This document shows positions 58,290-64,000 of a stretch of 64,000 bases of DNA, piece after piece. The notes under the pieces are model-generated. The model was not told the DNA's origin, ran no database searches, and was given only the letters and a program-made list of their open reading frames with translations. The DNA comes from Elmis aenea (Eukaryota; Arthropoda; Insecta; Coleoptera; Elmidae). The stretch is from NCBI GenBank assembly GCA_947652605.1, contig OX393577.1, forward strand, positions 3,472,868-3,536,867, written 5' to 3'. Every line of letters starts with the position of its first letter. Positions within the stretch are counted from its first letter, which is position 1. Both the position numbers and the translations under genes were made by a program.

Positions 58290-59067
58290 GCAGCGGTTCT
58301 AAACCAGTTTCCATCAATGTACCCCTTGGATTTTCTGTGAAGCATCATGTACCCCTTATCAATTAGTCTATTTCACAAGAACTTTATTTGTGCGTAGAAC
58401 ATACAGTGTAAAAAAGTTTTATTGCGAAAATTGTCGATTCTTGCTTGCCACCAATAAAATTTTCCGGACATTGTAAGAGACACATAGACACATAGAAGCT
58501 TCACCTTCCCCTTGGGGGGTCCATGGATCTCTGGTATAGAACACCTGTTCTACGATATTAATGGTATCATCCATATATGCGGTATATTTTACAGTAGAGG
58601 TACCGACGCTTGGGCGTCTTTAGCTAAAATTGATAAAAATGGCTTCGACTATGTTAGCTTATGATGCTCAGTTAATTTTAGAATTGTGACTTTAATAATT
58701 TTCTAGTTAATGTATCTTATACGGGTTGTTGTCTTACGGTATTAATTTATCTTCCATATATGCGACATATATTGCAAAAGAGGTACCGACGCTTGGGCGT
58801 CTTTTTCTAAAATTGACAAAAACGGCTTCGACTATGCTAGCTAATGCCCAGGTAATTTAAGAACCATAACTTTAATAATTTTCTAGTTATTGTTTTTTAT
58901 ACGGGGTGTTGTCTTACGGTATTAATCTAATCATTCATATATGCGGAATATATTGCAAAAGAGGTACCGACGTTTTGGCATTTTTCCGTTTATTATATTT
59001 GATACGTACCTCATGTAGAAGTTTCACGCACCCCTTGGGGGTCCATGGACCCCTGGTTTAGAACCCA
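58290..59067. mobile_element. Non-autonomous hAT element with internal tandem repeats
   Basis: Ends GCAGCGGTTCTAAACC and GGTTTAGAACCCA are near-complementary, hAT-style. GGGCTAAC is duplicated at 58282-58289 and 59068-59075. Subterminal TACCCCTTGGATTTTC and CACCCCTTGGGGGTCCATGG blocks recur at both sides. About 778 bp, non-coding, with a ~182-bp repeat in the middle. Confidence 0.75.
58555..58985 (+). repeat. ~182-bp tandem repeat, about 2.4 units
   Basis: GAGGTACCGACGCTTGGGCGT marks occur at about 58601, 58784 and 58965 (spacings 183 and 181). They are linked by GGCTTCGACTATG, ACTTTAATAATTTTCTAGTT and GTTGTCTTACGGTATTAAT. The repeat lies inside the hAT element. Confidence 0.8.
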
Positions 59068-59075
59068 GGGCTAAC

Positions 59076-59603
59076 AGTTGACCTCAATCAGCAAAAATGC
59101 CACTACAGCCACCAATTTCCTGTAATCTTTACCATATACAAAAATGTGCACTTCGACGTATCGAACGAACCCTAAAAATCTCGTACTCAAATACTGAAGC
59201 TTCTTTGATCTTTATTCAACGGTGAATTTCCCATTATAATGCTACCGGCATTTAGGTCTACTCTTATCTGCTCAATCATCATTCACGTTTTGATCCTTAC
59301 GACTCAAAAAAATAATAATTGGATCACATTATTACTCGTTTTATAATTATATAATAAAAGTTACGTAACCCAAAGCTCTACTAGTTACTATATTATGCAG
59401 GATATATTAAACGTATTAACAGAGCTAATATTATATTCTGGTTGTATAGACAAAGTAGTGAAATCAATTTAGCATTTGATGTTAAGCGGTAAAATGCCTA
59501 CGTCACACAAGAAATTGTTGCACTTTGCTGAGTCTATATCGGTCTAAATATGCGATCAACATAACTATGTTGAGCTCTGATGGTTATTGCTTTGTTTAGA
59601 TAA
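59076..59603. other. Intergenic sequence, no feature seen
   Basis: AT-rich DNA with no recognised feature. Confidence 0.4.
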
Positions 59604-59936
59604 ATGTTATTGTTATTGCCAGTTTATATACCACAATATACTGTTCGGAACACCAAGATCTATACATTTGATATACGCCCCCATTTAGAGCGCTCTGTTA
59701 TAGAACAAAAAATTCATTATTTTTTACAAAAAAGAAACTTGAATGTCGTAGAAAGCGGGGACGAATATCATAATGGAAATTTCTATTGTTGTTTGACAAA
59801 TAAAAGGAATATGAAATCAGTTAAATGGAACAAAGTTTGCATTTATAGGAATAATAATTCAAGTTTAAATAATTTATTAATCCTATATATAATCGAAAAT
59901 TTTAATAGCTTATTAAATGTAATCGAAAAACCATAA
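59604..59936 (+). CDS. Unrecognised 110-codon open frame
   Basis: An ATG-started frame beginning MLLLLPVYIPQYTVRNTKIY, with an amphipathic, charged middle (RPHLERSVIEQKIHYFLQKR) and an Asn-rich end. I recognise no family. It has no signal peptide beyond a short hydrophobic start, no repeats in it and no partner exons. The balanced use of charged residues is more protein-like than most frames here, but at this A+T content a 110-codon frame can arise by chance. It could be an exon of an upstream gene or a fragment of an unknown element. Confidence 0.2.
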   Translation: MLLLLPVYIPQYTVRNTKIYTFDIRPHLERSVIEQKIHYFLQKRNLNVVESGDEYHNGNFYCCLTNKRNMKSVKWNKVCIYRNNNSSLNNLLILYIIENFNSLLNVIEKP

Positions 59937-60155
59937 TAACAAATTTTCTTTAAATGGTTTTAAAGAAAAATTAAATTAGTGAAAATAACTTTGCAAGATA
60001 ATAAATTAGTTTTATACGTACATGGCGAATAAAACAAAATAATGTTAATTCCTATGGTTAAAATAAAGGATTTAAATACAGTTAAGGTACATGTTGAACC
60101 ACATTTTGAGTTATTTAATAAGTACAGTTAAATTTTTAGTTTAATTTTTTTTACA

Positions 60156-60527
60156 CAGGGCGTCCTAGGTAACAATTCCAGCTTAGGTATCTCGCTTATT
60201 ATAAGAGACACAGATTTGCTTAACTTAGTTGAATGATTTCTTAATATAAAAGGAGCTACAATCTGTTTTTAAAAGTAAAAAATTCCTCGTACTTTTCCTT
60301 TGGCGTTTTTGTGTATTCGCAACAATAGCCGAGATATTTAAGTTTAAAAATTTTGATCGATTTCGGTTTTTTCGTTATATCACGCAAGCCATGAAATTTT
60401 TAAACACAACAAGATCTTGTTTAAAATACACTCCTAAATAGCTAACTTTTGTCCCATTTAACCAATCTTGTATTTTCGTTATTTACGTAGATAGCAATAG
60501 TGTCCCATAGAAAAGTGAAACACCCTG
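60156..60527 (+). mobile_element. CAGGGTGTCC-type MITE, complete
   Basis: About 372 bp, starting CAGGGCGTCCTAGGTAACA and ending GTGAAACACCCTG with TA after it. The left part (TATCTCGCTTATTATAAGAG, TTCCTCGTACTT) matches the truncated copies at 23030-23223 and 53666-53716. Non-coding. The ends resemble those of the DD41D element at 673-2915. Confidence 0.68.
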
Positions 60528-60589
60528 TATGACGCGTTGAAGAGACATAAGAGCAATATTTACTTTACAAGAAATAATTTTAATCGTAT

Positions 60590-61140
60590 GTCTGTTTTAT
60601 ACTATACAATTTTTTCGTTTAAGAAAATCGTATACGATTTTTAATACAAAAATTTCGTTCAAGAATTTTGCATGGAAAATATGAACCATTTACATTTACT
60701 ATTTTCTGGTACGAAAACTCCAATATATTTTGGTTACTTTTTAGTAACTTTTATCATATTTTGTTGGCACCTTGAGTAACCATGTCAAATGTTCAATTTG
60801 ATCACAGAACAGAAAGCGAATCATTTTCAAATTTAACGTATATTTAACGCTTGTTCCATTCTACATATTTATTCCTACAAAATAAATTGTGAGGAATAAC
60901 GGTAATAAGTAGTATTTAACATCGTTTGATTGTTTCAGTTAACCTAACCCACAAATGACATGCGGTCAGATACAGTTACAGTAGAATACGCATGCGCGCA
61001 TGCTAAAATTGGACGGATTTAGGGCAGGTAGTAATTTCGTACGAATTTTTCGTTCAAGATTTTTAATTTCTGATTGACACCGTACTAAATAATCGTATAC
61101 GATTTTCTTAAACGAAAAAATAGTATAGTATAAAACAGAC
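60590..61140. mobile_element. 551-bp inverted-repeat element
   Basis: Arms of about 51 bp, GTCTGTTTTATACTATAC... and its complement ending ...TATAGTATAAAACAGAC, share AAGAAAATCGTATACGATT with roughly one mismatch. TAT lies on each side. No coding frame. A fragment of the same family, inverted, is at 53440-53665. Confidence 0.7.
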
Positions 61141-64000
61141 TATATATTTCTTTAAGTAACATGTACATATATTTCATATCCATGCCTGCTATACTATGTT
61201 GCATGTGAATTTTTACTGCAGAAAATGTTAAGGTGATAAGATTTATTGCGAAACGTGTTATATTCAGGCTTCCAAGAATACTTTGACGTAACCCGAGGGC
61301 CCAGAATCTCAGATTGAGGATTGCTGACTTCTTAAATAAATAATAAAATAGCACATGCCTTTGTTCGCCGTGCACCCAAATTCATCTGGAATACCCTTAG
61401 GAAATTTTATCACACACACATAAACACAACAATAAAATAAACATTGATTATTCAGTGTCTCGACTGCTAGAAAGTACAAGTCGTAAATATTCTCAATAAA
61501 CAGTAACAAATAAAAATAGTCTTTTATTGTAGCGAACAACGCTGCAGTTCCAATAGATGTGTTAAAATCCTGAACATTTTTATTGAGAACCCGAAGTATC
61601 GAATCTTTTAAACTGTTTATTTTCGTATTTTAGTTACTCAATAATTCACTTTAAATTTCATTACTTTGCTATTGATTTTAAAGTGATGTGTTTACTTACA
61701 ATACACCTTTAATAACAATCATTTTATTGTCTACACGGAGTGATTAAGTTTGACTGTCCCATCCCTATATAATAACTTTTCGTTTTGTACATTTTTAGTA
61801 CTTTATTACCAACATTTAAGACCCTTTTGTCCACTCGCGTAGAACAGCTTCAAGTTACTACAAAACCATAAAACTACAGATTTATTAACGAGCAGAAAAC
61901 GACTTACGCTTATAAATTTATTACCTGTCGTACCCCAAGTAAGCTCCCTTCTTTTCACTGTTGTTAATTATAATTTCGATATTAGTTAGCATCAACTTAA
62001 CGCACTCGATAGGAGAATACTAAGTAGAAATTTATTACAGAATCTATATCGACTTGACTGGGATTAGTAATATAGTAAAATGATTATGAATAAATTATTT
62101 AAAAAGAAACCAATGGCACGCAATTAAACCTATATTTTTTTATACACAGATTCGTATCAGACTAACAAAACCATGAAAATAAAGGCAATAAGGGCAACAG
62201 CATAATTAAACACATATAGGATGTTCCAAATGGAAAGTTGCATACCAAAATCATAAAGGTTCAAAATATTTTACAACTCGTCACATAGTTTTTCACCCCA
62301 ACTGCAAACTTCTGAAGTTATTGTATGTTTTTGTACCATCTTAATGATAAATAAATTAACCAATTTTACTGATTTGACGATTAAATATATAAAAGAACCA
62401 AACTAATTAGCAAATTTGTATTTCAAACATCATTTTTATCTGAATATAAAAATTCCTACTTAAACTAATACAGGTATTTTTAAAGCTATTAGAATTATTT
62501 AACACTATTAATTTATTAGTTCAGCGACACATATTTCTTTATAAAGAAAAAAGCATTACAAATAAATGACATTTAGAGTTTATTTTGTACTATTCTATTT
62601 TTTAAAAAATTAAGTAGAGTATGTTATGTAATAAAGAACGTGTAAAAATTATTAGCGTACTGTAATTATTGTAAGATATGATTAAGTTATAATGGATTAT
62701 TAACAAAAGATTAAACTATATTTTTATTGCTGTAACTTCGTTTTTATCTCAAAGGACATTCTGCGTTTTAATTTTATTTCCATTCAACGCTGCAATATTT
62801 TTTTATGCTAATTGCCTCTCTGTTTCATTTCCCTTTGTGTCCAATTTTACCATAAAAGTACGTTCATTGTCGTTCGACGATATTAAACTTGTTTTGTTTA
62901 CTTTAACAAAAAGCTACGCGAGCAAATGCATTTTACTGAAAGAATGTGAAACTGTAAAGCACAAAAATGCCTCTCGTTTATGTACACATGCAGAAAAGTT
63001 TGAATAAACGGTTGGCCTTTTAAGCGAACGACAGAAAAGTACTCTTATCCCGCTATCACGTAGTGGGGATCTGTTACAAGTGTTGCCACAGGAAGGAAGC
63101 ACCTGTAGAACGATTCTACCTTGGGCCTTTGGAGAAAACAGGCATGCAATATTTTACGTTGACAATCGTAGACAAATTGATTTTATTTGGAAACCCAGGT
63201 GTTCTTATGCGCCATATATGCTCGTTGCTTTTATATGTTTGGTCAGATTGTTAGCAATGACTAGTGATTATCGTTAAAGCGTAAAAAAAAAAGAAATATA
63301 AAAGCTTAATTTTGTTTTGATAAATAACCTACATTTTTAAACCAGTTTTAAGCGGTGAATTGACATATTATGTACCAAAAGCAAATGTGTCACATAGAAC
63401 ACTGAACAGGGACTTCATCTATTTATATACCAGTTTAGGATTTAGTTTTAACCTTATGAGATAGTAATGGTTTATTTATTTATTTAACATATTAACATAA
63501 AAAGATTATAATTTTGACCCTGATTGGTTCACCGTTTTTTTAAGATGACAAATATCATCCTTTTTAAATCATTGAAATTAATGATTTTGGTGTTAATTTA
63601 TAATGAAATGTTATAAATGTAAGCGCCTTGACAAGTCGCCTACCGCTTGCCTCTATCTGTCTGCATATGCAAGAAGGAACTATGTCTATAAATCATAGTA
63701 CTGGAGGGTTTTACTGTTAATAATTCAGGATAAGTTGTCGATGTGTTTGCATGGCCACAGTTGTTAGAACTTGAGTTGTACTTTGTATTCCAAACTGAGC
63801 AGTTCAGCTTAAATTATTGTAATATATTTTTATTTATGAACTATCTATTTTATTTCTAAACCGCGACGCGGTCGCTAAGATTTTTAGAGTCAAAAACCAC
63901 TGTTTGACATTTAAAGGATTTCATATTGAAGCAACTCACATGAAAATTAGGGCAGTTATAAACGTATATTGCCGCCAATACAATTTTTCAATGTTATGTA
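61141..64000. other. Intergenic sequence, no gene seen
   Basis: AT-rich DNA. GGATGTTCCAAATGGAAAG at 62220 resembles a lone MITE end. Small frames at 61085-61539 and 62914-63277 show no domains and overlap on opposite strands, so I leave them out. The GC-richer patch 63050-63150 is unexplained. Confidence 0.35.

Noticed and set aside
63063..63277. Overlapping small frames around 63.1 kb as a gene
   Set aside because: Three short frames overlap on both strands, with no recognised motif or splice support.

Overview
The window is AT-rich, intron-dominated animal DNA from an arthropod, most likely an insect. The evidence is two exons that read as an insect-type NMDA receptor subunit 2 (Nmdar2), a short AACCT (TTAGG-type) tract, and a dense load of Tc1/mariner, hAT, RTE, Jockey/CR1-like and Penelope-like elements. 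A beetle is a guess that the sequence does not prove. All coordinates and alignments were worked out by eye.

Gene content. Only one cellular gene is well supported: Nmdar2 on the minus strand. Exon 1 (54557-54845) holds the start codon, signal peptide and beginning of the amino-terminal domain. Exon 2 (10681-11036) continues that domain. The splice sites and phase agree exactly (one base carried over from exon 1, two supplied by exon 2), giving residues 1-215 of the receptor and a first intron of about 43.5 kb. The rest of the gene lies left of the window. The GC/CpG-rich block 54846-55150 is the likely 5' UTR and promoter. It has two upstream ORFs and an RFX-like X-box.

Layout. 1-10680 is intron 2. 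It holds a DD41D Tc1/mariner element with ~480-bp inverted repeats, RTE debris, small MITEs and a 5'-truncated non-LTR element whose 651-codon reverse transcriptase frame is still open. 11037-54556 is intron 1. It holds foldback elements, a 167-bp insertion with a 12-bp target duplication, a 482-bp tandem duplication, several RTE remnants and a Penelope GIY-YIG remnant. It also holds a DD34D mariner with three frameshifts, two opposed arrays of a degenerate AGCAACCTATTTT motif, and a recurrent hairpin family. 55150-64000 lies upstream of Nmdar2 and contains two hAT elements with 8-bp target duplications and further MITEs.

Most striking object. At 28247-34100 a ~5.85-kb element with CAGGTGCG...CGCACCTG ends has inserted into an RTE reverse transcriptase copy, duplicating TCTCCGG. 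Its arms are inverted copies of a ~155-bp, GCGCC-rich, internally palindromic subrepeat. Its core is 36 head-to-tail copies of a 141-bp satellite, all 141 bp except one of 140 bp, with signs of 10-unit block duplication. It has no coding capacity and looks like a transposable unit that carries a satellite array.
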